Below, piece by piece: positions 53,414 through 62,988 of a DNA stretch of 64,000 nt (its first letter is position 1; each line of letters starts with the position of its first letter). The DNA is from Lachnospiraceae bacterium C1.1. Lineage in GTDB: Bacteria > Bacillota > Clostridia > Lachnospirales > Lachnospiraceae. The stretch covers positions 2,305,501 through 2,369,500 of the forward strand of contig JAUISW010000001.1 in the NCBI GenBank assembly GCA_030434875.1. The letters run 5' to 3'. The position numbers and the translations under genes are program-made. A model generated the notes under the pieces. The model had not been told where the DNA came from and did no database searches. It saw only the letters and a list, made by a program, of their open reading frames with translations.

Positions 53414-53746
53414 TTACTCAACAGGCTCTAAATAATTTACTCTTTTGCCATGGGCTTTAGCATAATCAATCTCAGAATGTGTACTGTCACCTATATAACC
53501 ACCGACATTGATTACAAATATTTCATCTGCCATATCAATCTTGCACTTATGCATATCATCCAGCATTTCCTTCGTCTTGGTAAGTGTTCCTTCGTCCATA
53601 TTCTCCCAAACTTCAGAATCGCCTGAATGTCCAAAGAGGCCAACACTAATTACAATGTTGCCCTCTAATGTAAGCCGTTTCTGCACTTCTATAAATTCAT
53701 TCTTAAAACGAGTACTTCCGCACAATGTCACAACTGGATATTTCAT
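53414..53746 (-). CDS. Nucleoside 2-deoxyribosyltransferase-like (Rossmannoid) protein
   Basis: The 110-residue protein begins KYPVVTLCGSTRFKNEFIEV, and ends with KIDMADEIFVINVGGYIGDS THSEIDYAKAHGKRV. This is the compact fold of N-deoxyribosyltransferases and related TIR/SLOG-type nucleotide proteins, with the Glu of HSEIDYA in the usual place. It could hydrolyse or transfer nucleosides, or bind a nucleotide signal. Start and preceding stop overlap (TAATG), so it is coupled to the 1,204-residue gene. Confidence 0.75.
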   Translation of the reverse strand: MKYPVVTLCGSTRFKNEFIEVQKRLTLEGNIVISVGLFGHSGDSEVWENMDEGTLTKTKEMLDDMHKCKIDMADEIFVINVGGYIGDSTHSEIDYAKAHGKRVNYLEPVE

Positions 53747-56700
53747 TATTCTTCCTCAACCTCAGCAATTTCACTTTTAGGTTTGATATCGATTAATGCA
53801 AGGGTTAAATCGCCTTTATCATCTATAAACAACTGCATCTTTTGTTTCCTAAAAAGAAGCATATTGCTTATCATGATTTGGAAAACAATATGATCTACAT
53901 CAGCAGCTACATCTTGTAATTTTCCAAATGACTCTGTTAAAGCCTGAATGGCCACTGTTCTTATCTTATCGGGATAAATATCAATATTTCTCAGAAGCTC
54001 ATCAAATGCTTTATAAACCATTTCGCGTCTTGCATCATCTAAATGTTTAACGTTATCAGAAATGTAAACAATAGCATTTCTACTAATCGACATTAAACAG
54101 CCATAATTCATCAGTTTCGATAAATACTCAATAAAATCCTCAACATCTGGTTTCATTCCTATTAAGAAATCTACCAACGATGTAGTATTAATATTCACTA
54201 ATTCATTTTGATGAAGCGAACTTAGAATTGCCTCAATTGAAACTAATGCATATTCATCACTATTATTTGCTATTGATATAGCATCATAATCACAAATTCC
54301 AAAGAGATCCTTACTATCAAAGCCTTCAAAAAATTCACCTCTTAAGTCGTTATTTGAATCGAGCGTAGGTATTTTTCTGCAGTATTGTTTAATATTTCCA
54401 GCCTCTTTGATCCAGAAATCTTTTCCATCATCACCAGTTTCATTTATAAACACTTGTCCATCAAATACGCCCATTGTAGCCACAGTATCTCTATCGTAGT
54501 CATTGATGATATCTGTGACATCACTTTCAACCTGTTCAAGTGCTGATGTCGATATAAAAACACTTGAGTCCTTAAGTTTCTCTGCTGGGAAACCAATCTT
54601 ATACAACATTACAATAGCCGTAAAAGACAAAATATATTTTTCGCAAGTATCTGATGAACACATGATTTCTCTAACAAATATATCATTTGTCGAAAAAATC
54701 ATATCTACAAATTGCAAATAATTAAATCTAAAAAATCTCTTATAAGCAAATAGAGGAAGCGGAACATCTTCGAGATTATTGTACTGCTCAAGCCAATTAC
54801 GATGCTCCTGTTCATCTGGAGAAAATTCTTTCACTTGTTCAGTAAAAGCCTGCATGTCCATAATCCCATTTTTTACTGGAATAGCGATCTCCTTAGCAAC
54901 ACCTGTTTCTGTCATTTTTGACATACAAGTTCTAAAATAATAAAAATCTAATGGAGCTATCTCCTTTATCTGATAGTCAACGTCTTCAATCTTAATCCAG
55001 TCCCCTTTATGTTTCCTAATATATCCCAAACTAGCTGCATCATCCGTATAAATATGATAATCTCCATTCCAATACCAAGGAGACGCAGGCAACACTTGTG
55101 ACTCATATATACATACACACTTGGTTATACCATCTTTAGAAATACAGTATGCAACAGTATCTACATCTAATCCTTTTATTGTTCTTGTCCCCTCTGTTTT
55201 AGAAGATGTATGAAATCCAACATATTGACCAAATGCTGGATTATAAACATCATTCTCTGTCAGAAGAATTGACTTTATAATTTCCCCTTCAGCCTTTACT
55301 CTGTTCCCTTCTCGTTTATAGCACTCAGCTGCAAGAGAATGTAATCTGGATGTCCCTATTTTTTCCGCTGCTAAAAGAACCTCTTCTTTAACTTTTCTCT
55401 TATTTACAAAAGATAAAGATATAATGGAATCGATTACATAGGCATCTTTAGGATTATCCTTAAAAGCATCATAATAATGTTTGATAGCTTCCAGTTGTCT
55501 ACCTTTCCCCTGCTCTATAATGCCTCTGTATTTCTTTAATCTTGCGTCAGATTCCCCTAGCAGTTCTGCTTTGCTAATATATAATTCAGCTTCATCATAT
55601 TTTTGATAATTTAATAATCTTTCAATTAAAAGATACAGCGATTGCCTAAATACAAATAACATTTTGCCTTCTTGGCAATGTTCAATAAACTGTGATTTTG
55701 AATCATCTGACTCGTCTACTAATAACTTTTCATTCCAGAACTCATAAAATCCGTCATATTCTTTTGAATATTCATCTAGAAATCGCATATATTTTTTGTT
55801 ATCATTGACAGCTCGTAACGCTCCTAAGAACATGAAGAATATATGTCCATCTTCTGATAATACGTTCTCATGCGATATGCAAAAATCAATTAATTCTGTT
55901 TCATTCTGTCTGCTTATAAAATAATTGCACAACAACCAATAAGTATGATTTGCAATGCAGTACTCATACAGTTCATTCAAATCGATTTCATGCTTTTCAA
56001 TTTTCGCTGAATATACATAGTCAGACAGAGGTCTTCTATTCTTCAACTCTTCTGGAATTATATTGTCAGCTTCAATATCCTTTCCAGAAATTAAAGCCAC
56101 CTTTGCTTGGATCCCAACGTAAATTACTTTAATATCCGGTGTTAACCCTAAATATAAGGATTCCTCTTTTTTTAATTCTTCAGCAATCGCAGATACTTCG
56201 TCTATAGCCTTATCTGGATTTTTACTACCAAGTAATGAATCAATGCGTCTATCATCAATCAAAACACGATTAAGCCACGTTTTAACATCTTTTGCTAAAT
56301 CCATCATGGCATCCGAAGTATTAAACGCTCTTTGCTCATATAAGTATACGATAGCAACCTGTTTTACAAGCCTTGTTTCTTCATAAACCAGTTTCTTATT
56401 CAGTTCAAAATTATGTACTTCTACCCCTGACTTCTTAGATATGGACTGAGTAAATACTTTGCCCCAATCGCCTGTTTCAATGCTATCAATAATTGTTTTA
56501 AGAGAACTACTAGTTGCATAATCCGAGAGTTTTTCAGCAGTCTTGTGATTTAGTAATCTAATTGGAGCAACTGCTCTTATCACATTATCTCTTATAGTAG
56601 TATTAGTGATTTTCCCAAGACTATCTGTCAAATCAATATTTGTGTCTACAATAAATGTATTCTTTATGCACTCATATAGATTTTTCAAATCTGTTGATTT

Positions 56701-57360
56701 GTCTATAACCACCGAAGCAAGATTCTCAAACTCTTTTATTCTTCCTTCCCAAATACTTGTAATCAAAATTTCTGAAAGTATTTCGGCCTTTGATTCGCCT
56801 ATAATGCTAGCATCTTTAATTGCATTAAGTATTATTTCTGTTTGAGTTTTGTTATCCTTTTTTATCTCATTTTTACCATCTACAATTGTCTCCTTCATCT
56901 CAGCAAACTCTCTAAGATGTTTAGCGACAATAACCTTCTGCTCAACAGAAAGTTTTTGATTATAATAAGCTCTAACTTGGTTTTCGATGATATTGCATAA
57001 ATCCCTGATTAATCGTTCCTCATTTGGTGAAAACGATATTGCTTCAGCATTAGCAATTTCCCTAGCTTTTTCTATCCATGATGTAAAAAATACTTTGTCA
57101 GATTCTTCAATTTTTGTAGAAACAGCCCTTTCGACTATTTTTTTAAGAAAGTCTGTACTTCTAATAAAATACTCAAATGCGCCTGAATCGATGTAGAGAC
57201 ATTCATTTCTGTTGCAAAAGTCTACTATTGCCGTATTAAGATTTTTAAGAAACTGCTTATGTTTCCACTTCGTAATTATTCCCTCTTTACCATCAAGAAC
57301 AATTTCACTTATATAGTTTTGAAGTATAGGCAATATCCACCCAGCAACAACTAATTTCAT
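53746..57360 (-). CDS. Large BREX-island protein with TPR, GreA-C-like and PIN-like regions
   Basis: The 1,204-residue protein sits one base from brxL. Residues 1-180 are helical, like N-terminal effector-associated domains of defence proteins. About 480-720 look like TPR repeats (YDEAELYISKAELLGESDAR, QLEAIKHYYDAFKDNPKDAY). A GreA/B-C-like beta domain follows (GLDVDTVAYCISKDGITKCV, EDVDYQIKEIAPLDFYYFRT). At 925-1090 a PIN-like ribonuclease domain is suggested by SSVFISTSALEQVESDV and DYDAISIANNSDEYALVSIE AILSSL. No P-loop is seen. The domain calls are by eye. A role in BREX signalling or RNA cleavage is inference. Confidence 0.6.
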   Translation of the reverse strand: MKLVVAGWILPILQNYISEIVLDGKEGIITKWKHKQFLKNLNTAIVDFCNRNECLYIDSGAFEYFIRSTDFLKKIVERAVSTKIEESDKVFFTSWIEKAREIANAEAISFSPNEERLIRDLCNIIENQVRAYYNQKLSVEQKVIVAKHLREFAEMKETIVDGKNEIKKDNKTQTEIILNAIKDASIIGESKAEILSEILITSIWEGRIKEFENLASVVIDKSTDLKNLYECIKNTFIVDTNIDLTDSLGKITNTTIRDNVIRAVAPIRLLNHKTAEKLSDYATSSSLKTIIDSIETGDWGKVFTQSISKKSGVEVHNFELNKKLVYEETRLVKQVAIVYLYEQRAFNTSDAMMDLAKDVKTWLNRVLIDDRRIDSLLGSKNPDKAIDEVSAIAEELKKEESLYLGLTPDIKVIYVGIQAKVALISGKDIEADNIIPEELKNRRPLSDYVYSAKIEKHEIDLNELYEYCIANHTYWLLCNYFISRQNETELIDFCISHENVLSEDGHIFFMFLGALRAVNDNKKYMRFLDEYSKEYDGFYEFWNEKLLVDESDDSKSQFIEHCQEGKMLFVFRQSLYLLIERLLNYQKYDEAELYISKAELLGESDARLKKYRGIIEQGKGRQLEAIKHYYDAFKDNPKDAYVIDSIISLSFVNKRKVKEEVLLAAEKIGTSRLHSLAAECYKREGNRVKAEGEIIKSILLTENDVYNPAFGQYVGFHTSSKTEGTRTIKGLDVDTVAYCISKDGITKCVCIYESQVLPASPWYWNGDYHIYTDDAASLGYIRKHKGDWIKIEDVDYQIKEIAPLDFYYFRTCMSKMTETGVAKEIAIPVKNGIMDMQAFTEQVKEFSPDEQEHRNWLEQYNNLEDVPLPLFAYKRFFRFNYLQFVDMIFSTNDIFVREIMCSSDTCEKYILSFTAIVMLYKIGFPAEKLKDSSVFISTSALEQVESDVTDIINDYDRDTVATMGVFDGQVFINETGDDGKDFWIKEAGNIKQYCRKIPTLDSNNDLRGEFFEGFDSKDLFGICDYDAISIANNSDEYALVSIEAILSSLHQNELVNINTTSLVDFLIGMKPDVEDFIEYLSKLMNYGCLMSISRNAIVYISDNVKHLDDARREMVYKAFDELLRNIDIYPDKIRTVAIQALTESFGKLQDVAADVDHIVFQIMISNMLLFRKQKMQLFIDDKGDLTLALIDIKPKSEIAEVEEE

Positions 57361-59478
57361 TTATTCCACCCCTAACGCTTTAAACACAGCATCTTCAGCG
57401 CTTTGATAGAACACCAAGCTAAAACTACTCATAAGTTCAGCTGGCACTGTTCCAAGATCCACTGCTGATGTCTGTGGTAATAATACTTTTTTTGCACCAC
57501 TATCAAGGCATACTTGCAATGTGCTTGCCAAGTTCTCTGCCTTCATAATTGTGCCACCAATACTAAAATCTCCAATAACGACCATCGAGCTCTGAACCGG
57601 TCTTCCAAGTCCGATAGAACATAACGCAATAAGCGTAGGAAGAGCCAGCTTATGAGTCATGCCTATACCCTGAAGATCCTGATAATTAATTACAAAATCC
57701 TTATTGAGCACACCAAGAGAACCGCTAATTCTATTTCCATTTGCCTTCAGGAAATTAAATGCAGTGTCTACAGCCTCTTTGCATTCTCTATCAGTACCTA
57801 GACCTGTACGATCAAACTTACCATTACCCGGAAGCATCTGAGATTCAAGTCTAAATACACCTATCATGTCTGATTTACCATGCGATACAGTATAAACTTG
57901 ACCTGGATTGCACATTCCCTCTGGAATAAGCTTCCCACCGCCTTGTTCAGGTACTGAAACATAGTGTTCAGACATATCATCCATATCTATGTATGAGAAA
58001 TTAACATCATAGAACTCCATGCCGCCAAGCTTTTTAAGCTGCTCTTTAACACGTCTTCTCATTTCTAATGCAATCTCTAATACTTCAGTTACATCTTCTT
58101 TTGTGAAGTTGCCATCTGGATAAAGTAACTTCAAATAGCCATCAACCATTCTGCGAACCGCAATAGTATCACGCTGGTTAAGATTCTTTCCAAGTCTAAA
58201 GTACTTATCAATAGCATCACCAAACTGCTCTTTTCTGAGTTCACGAATAAAACCTGCAAGATAATCAGTTATAAAACCATAATCATCTGTAAAATGCTCT
58301 GGTCTGAATTTTGGGATCTCCCAACCAGGATTATAACAATGCATTCTATCAAGAAATGCTGTATCTGTTCCCATTTCAGGTGGAAATGGATCAAACAAGC
58401 TCGATGTCTTCAAAAGGACATCCACACTCTGATTGATATTTCCTACGAATACCATAGATGCAGATGCAGCCTTCTCTTCTTTTCCTCTTGCAAAAGAACC
58501 AGAAGCCATGTAATCCTTCATGATCTGAATGCCATCTTTATCTTTGAAATTGATTCCTGCGACCTCATCAAAAGCAACAACATCCCAAAGGCCTACCAAT
58601 CCCATGGTTTTGCGTCCCATGTTATAAAACAGATTAGCAACGGTTGTTTGTCCACCTGATACAAGAATACTATTAGGAGAAATTTCTTTATAAAGATGCG
58701 ATTTACCAGTACTACGAGGTCCCAACTCGCAAAGGTTAAAGTTATTCTCTACAAGAGGTAGCATTCTCGTAAGAAGCAACCACTTCTCTCTGTAAGACAG
58801 TTCATCTGGCTCCATTCCAGTAGAACGAAGCAAGATATCAAGCCACTCATCCTTGGTAAATTCTTTTCTTCCTGCTTTCAGCTGATCCATATCAACGTTT
58901 GGCATCTGAATTGGAGTAAGCTTTGTAATAGATACCGGAGACAAATCCTTTTGCTTAGACTTCTTTGATCTAAGCTCAGCGCCATCCATATCTACAATTC
59001 CGAAGTCATCAGAACCGTCAGCACCATATTCAAGCTGAACAATGCACCATATTCCTCCGCAAAGAAGTCTGTCGTACTGCTCAGGATATTCCTCAGAAAT
59101 TGGAATTCTCGTAAGTCCAAGGTTTGAAAAAGAAGCCTCATACATATCCAGCTTCATGTTAAGCTCAACAGTAATCATATCAATTACTGTATGAGCACCT
59201 TTTTGACGAAGCAAAGAAAGTACCTTCTGTGCCTCATCTGGACGCACATAATTGTTCGATAAAATACTTTTTACTGTCTCAACACCACGATTTATAATTG
59301 TTTCATCGTCAGAATTACAGTACTGACCAAGCAAATATTCCAATACATAGATTGGAACATTTGCGCCCTCTTTAATATGTTTTGTCAGGTCTTTACGGAC
59401 GATTTTTCCATCGAAAGTCTGCCTAAGCTTTTTATTCAATTCTTCTCGTTCTATTGATATAGAATTTCCTTCGCCCAT
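57361..59478 (-). CDS. brxL: BREX ATPase/Lon-like protein BrxL
   Basis: The 705-residue protein has an N-terminal DNA-binding region, an AAA+ core with Walker A GPRSTGKSHLYKEISPN (near residue 255) and Walker B-like LWDVVAFDEVAGINFKDKDG, and a C-terminal Lon-like domain (IGLGRPVQSSMVVIGDFSIG, AKKVLLPQTSAVDL). BrxL forms DNA-binding hexamer barrels and is part of BREX type 1. It lies four bases after the stop of the Shedu-like gene and one base before the next gene. Length and motifs are normal. Confidence 0.95.
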   Translation of the reverse strand: MGEGNSISIEREELNKKLRQTFDGKIVRKDLTKHIKEGANVPIYVLEYLLGQYCNSDDETIINRGVETVKSILSNNYVRPDEAQKVLSLLRQKGAHTVIDMITVELNMKLDMYEASFSNLGLTRIPISEEYPEQYDRLLCGGIWCIVQLEYGADGSDDFGIVDMDGAELRSKKSKQKDLSPVSITKLTPIQMPNVDMDQLKAGRKEFTKDEWLDILLRSTGMEPDELSYREKWLLLTRMLPLVENNFNLCELGPRSTGKSHLYKEISPNSILVSGGQTTVANLFYNMGRKTMGLVGLWDVVAFDEVAGINFKDKDGIQIMKDYMASGSFARGKEEKAASASMVFVGNINQSVDVLLKTSSLFDPFPPEMGTDTAFLDRMHCYNPGWEIPKFRPEHFTDDYGFITDYLAGFIRELRKEQFGDAIDKYFRLGKNLNQRDTIAVRRMVDGYLKLLYPDGNFTKEDVTEVLEIALEMRRRVKEQLKKLGGMEFYDVNFSYIDMDDMSEHYVSVPEQGGGKLIPEGMCNPGQVYTVSHGKSDMIGVFRLESQMLPGNGKFDRTGLGTDRECKEAVDTAFNFLKANGNRISGSLGVLNKDFVINYQDLQGIGMTHKLALPTLIALCSIGLGRPVQSSMVVIGDFSIGGTIMKAENLASTLQVCLDSGAKKVLLPQTSAVDLGTVPAELMSSFSLVFYQSAEDAVFKALGVE

Positions 59479-59481
59479 TAT

Positions 59482-60357
59482 CTACTCACCCTCCTGGGAA
59501 ACCATTATGCCTTTATCACTTTTCCGAGCGAAAGACATCCAATATTCGTATCTATCTTTTAGAAACGTTTTTCGTTCGTCTGTTGTGTACTTCATTTCAT
59601 CAATTTTTTTACAGAAGTCCTTTATATTCACTATATTTTCAACACAATCGGGTCTATATCTAAATGTTGGTGCAATGTGCAACGCTTTATATTCACCATT
59701 TGAAACAACCGAAGTAATAAAATTTCTGCTATTATAATCCGGCCTTAGCCTATCAAATGACATAATTCTAATACTATCATTTTGATATGCATTTCTTTTC
59801 CCGATTAACATTTTATTTCCTTCATATTCTTCTCTTCGTCCATAAATCAAAAGATACTGCGGTTTAAATTGAAGAGATCTATAATCATCACTGATTCCGT
59901 AACATTGAAAGAAAGTCTGCTGAGCTGTAGGGTCATTTAATAACGTCTGCCATTCTTGCAACTGTCCATATGCATGTGTGAAATCAGAGGCAACATCGCC
60001 ACTCCTGGTAAACATTTTCTTAGAGGGTTTCTCAATTTCAATAAATACAGGACATAATTGCAAACTATTTTTTGCAATCCACAAAAAATCCGGTTTACGT
60101 CTGATAACGCTTCCTAATTCAGGCTGACTAATCAGAGAATCATACAATGGATAATGACCAGATTGACCTATAACTTCAAAAGCTCCTGGCACAAAAGATG
60201 GATTCCATTCAAAAAAATCTTGAAAACTCTTTTCATCATCACTTTTGTTCAATAGCAAAGACTCATATTCTTCATTTACTTTTTCTTCGTACTCCTCCCA
60301 AGACACTTCCTTAGGAGGATTACTTTCCAACTTATATTTTTTTTCAAAAATAGACAC
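59482..60357 (-). CDS. Shedu-like DUF4263 nuclease
   Basis: The 291-residue protein contains EKSFQDFFEWNPSFVPGAFE, then RRKPDFLWIAKNSLQLCPVF IEIEKPSKK (Asp, then ExK: the PD-(D/E)XK catalytic set) and DFTHAYGQLQEWQTLL, the DUF4263/SduA pattern. Shedu is an independent phage defence nuclease. Here it is placed inside the BREX operon, 12 bp after pglZ and three bases before brxL, so it is expressed with BREX. Full length. Confidence 0.85.
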   Translation of the reverse strand: MSIFEKKYKLESNPPKEVSWEEYEEKVNEEYESLLLNKSDDEKSFQDFFEWNPSFVPGAFEVIGQSGHYPLYDSLISQPELGSVIRRKPDFLWIAKNSLQLCPVFIEIEKPSKKMFTRSGDVASDFTHAYGQLQEWQTLLNDPTAQQTFFQCYGISDDYRSLQFKPQYLLIYGRREEYEGNKMLIGKRNAYQNDSIRIMSFDRLRPDYNSRNFITSVVSNGEYKALHIAPTFRYRPDCVENIVNIKDFCKKIDEMKYTTDERKTFLKDRYEYWMSFARKSDKGIMVSQEGE

Positions 60358-60369
60358 TACGATTGCTCC

Positions 60370-62976
60370 TTAACCAAAGAACCCAAAATCATCTGCAGCG
60401 AATGCAATATCAATTTGGAATTCTATTCTTTCCGGAAGATCTGTACTATCTTCCTTTTCTATAATCAGATAGTAAAGTTCTTTACTATCATAAGCCTGTG
60501 ATTTAAGACTAAAGTTACATCTAAATGTACGTGCCTGAACATCTTCCGTAGTCTTATCAGCAATAATCTTCTGTACATCAGAAATCTTCTTGCCAGTAGC
60601 ATCCACAAAATATGCATTATAAGTACACTTCTCTCTATTTAAGCCAACAGCTTCCTTCTGATAGAAATTAAGAGAAAAGATCATATTGCTAATCTTATGG
60701 TTTGCTGAAAGAAGATTTACTTCTACAGGCTTGGTATCATACTTATCCTTATTTCGCTGGTATTCCTTAGAGCTATTGCGTAGATGCTTGTACTCAATAA
60801 GAGGTACACACATTTCCTGCAAGCTGATACCACCATGTACAAAATTCATTCCTGAGCCTGCACTTGTCTTGATTCTTATGCTGCCTCTTGGCGCATATCC
60901 TGCATAATCTGTTCTTCCTGATAAAAGATTTACCGGAAGTAAGAAATCAGGATCTTCTCCCTTTGCCAAAATAGCAAAACGTCTGCCATACTCAATAATC
61001 CTATGAGCAAAATCAGACTTATCAGTCTTGGATTCCTCTGTAAGTGGACTATATGTATATAAGAATCCGTGATCAGAAGTAATCATGATATTTACACCGC
61101 TAAAATCATTAACAATAATTTTTACAAGGTTTTTAATCTCATCAATAGTCTCTGTACATGCGTTAAAGACCTTCTCTTCTGATGTATGACTCGTTTCATC
61201 AATCGTATCGTGGTAGATATAAACTACCTCTTTGCCCTTAACCAAGTCAGAGCGCTCACTTCGCTTCATTGCAACAAGATCTGTTGCCTTTAGCACGATA
61301 CTCTCTGAATTAACCTGCTGTAATAATTTCTCACGGTAGGTACTGTCTGTGGACTGACCATCATTTAATACCTTTAGCTGATCATTTTTTAACTCAACAT
61401 TTATCTCTCTATGAGGAAGTAACGCAGCCATACCAAACTTTGTAATAGTAGGAAAAATTCCTTGCATACTAGACAGGTTGACCTTACCCTGCATATCACG
61501 GCTTATCTCTTCTGAAAGAGAAACCGCAACTTCATATCTCATTGCATCAGAAATAATGACATAAACTCTATTATCCGCATTCTTAATCTTGCGATCATAG
61601 AAATTTTCCTGTCTTTCAATACCTTCAATAAAACCTTGCTTCTCTAAATCAGCTGCAACTTCCTCAGACCAGTTATGTCCAAGTCCATCCAAATACCAGT
61701 TGGTGTAAAGTCTCTCAACCTTATCGCATACTGCAGTAAAAAGATCCTGAAGATTACCGCCATAAGTTTTCTTACTGTTCTCATAGCTCATATGGAACTC
61801 ACGATAGTAAGTATCCATCTTATAGTATTCCTTAGTGTAAGCATCCCAAATCTTCTTAGCTCCCACAAAATGGAACCCTGCGGCATTCTCTTTATAGAAT
61901 TCATTCATTTTTGCAAGAGCAACAATACCGGTATAATAATCCTTATACTCATCAAACCACACCATAGCTCGACGTTTCTCTGCAATTGCAAAAATACTTT
62001 CAGAGCTTACAATCTCATTTGAAATATCAGTCATAAGCTTTGACAGTATAATTCTATTTATACAAGGTAATATCTCTGTATCTGCTAATGCATCTGCAGT
62101 CTGCTTTGATACTCTCTTTTCAAGATGCATTTCATTTTCTACTGTTTCTGCAATAGAAGCATAAGAATCTGCATCATCACTATGAATCCAATCAGAAATC
62201 AAGTCACTGCAATATGCCTGTAGTTGAGAATTTTCTGTCATAAAATCAGAAAGTCCATCGAAAACACTATCTGGGAGTGTTCTTCTTCCAGCGGTTAAAA
62301 TAATATGAGCAGCCAACTTTCCCAGACTGTGATCCACATCATTGTATCCAGTAATCTGAGAAACCATACCCCAGAACAAATCAGATGCTTCATACTTTAC
62401 AAATTCCTGATATAAATAGTTATCAGCAGAATTTAATCCTGCCTTCAGAACAGATTTAATGATTGATAGAGGATCTGTTCTCTGCGACTCTCCAATTGCA
62501 GCCATTACAGCAAGTTGCAGTTTTGTAGGAGAATCCAAAGAATCCGCCAACTTAACTACATCATCTCTTCTTGATTTTGCATTTAAGAATTTACGATACT
62601 TTTTGACCTGATTGCGCAGAGCAACCGATGATGGTATTCCCATTTCATCCATCCAAATTGCGATAAGATCTGCTCTAAACTCTTCACTATATAACTCAAC
62701 ATCAAGAAGCCAGTTATCATCTGGTTTCTCATAATTCATAGAGTTATATATCAAGAAATTCTGGGTAGGTTCATCTACAGCAATCGTCTTCTTAATAGCA
62801 AAATTATTATTCCCTGTAAGGCAAAGAACTTTTGCATTATGAAGTTCTAAATCATTAATCTGATCTATGAACTCACCTTCCTCGTCGTACCAAATAATAA
62901 TTCTTCTTTTATAGAACTCAGGAAGGACAGCCAAAAAACGCTTATTCAATTCCTGACTAATTGTTTGTAAATCCAT
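60370..62976 (-). CDS. pglZ: BREX phosphatase-like protein PglZ
   Basis: The 868-residue protein shows the alkaline-phosphatase-like PglZ core: VIISDAMRYEVAVSLSEEIS near residue 477 and IMITSDHGFLYTYSPL near residue 630, with the metal-binding Asp and His residues. The N-terminus (PEFYKRRIIIWYDEEGEFID) is the usual PglZ opening, and the C-terminus is beta-rich. PglZ is essential for BREX methylation and phage exclusion. AAAGGA precedes the start; pglX lies 12 bp upstream. Confidence 0.95.
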   Translation of the reverse strand: MDLQTISQELNKRFLAVLPEFYKRRIIIWYDEEGEFIDQINDLELHNAKVLCLTGNNNFAIKKTIAVDEPTQNFLIYNSMNYEKPDDNWLLDVELYSEEFRADLIAIWMDEMGIPSSVALRNQVKKYRKFLNAKSRRDDVVKLADSLDSPTKLQLAVMAAIGESQRTDPLSIIKSVLKAGLNSADNYLYQEFVKYEASDLFWGMVSQITGYNDVDHSLGKLAAHIILTAGRRTLPDSVFDGLSDFMTENSQLQAYCSDLISDWIHSDDADSYASIAETVENEMHLEKRVSKQTADALADTEILPCINRIILSKLMTDISNEIVSSESIFAIAEKRRAMVWFDEYKDYYTGIVALAKMNEFYKENAAGFHFVGAKKIWDAYTKEYYKMDTYYREFHMSYENSKKTYGGNLQDLFTAVCDKVERLYTNWYLDGLGHNWSEEVAADLEKQGFIEGIERQENFYDRKIKNADNRVYVIISDAMRYEVAVSLSEEISRDMQGKVNLSSMQGIFPTITKFGMAALLPHREINVELKNDQLKVLNDGQSTDSTYREKLLQQVNSESIVLKATDLVAMKRSERSDLVKGKEVVYIYHDTIDETSHTSEEKVFNACTETIDEIKNLVKIIVNDFSGVNIMITSDHGFLYTYSPLTEESKTDKSDFAHRIIEYGRRFAILAKGEDPDFLLPVNLLSGRTDYAGYAPRGSIRIKTSAGSGMNFVHGGISLQEMCVPLIEYKHLRNSSKEYQRNKDKYDTKPVEVNLLSANHKISNMIFSLNFYQKEAVGLNREKCTYNAYFVDATGKKISDVQKIIADKTTEDVQARTFRCNFSLKSQAYDSKELYYLIIEKEDSTDLPERIEFQIDIAFAADDFGFFG

Positions 62977-62988
62977 GAAATCATTCCT

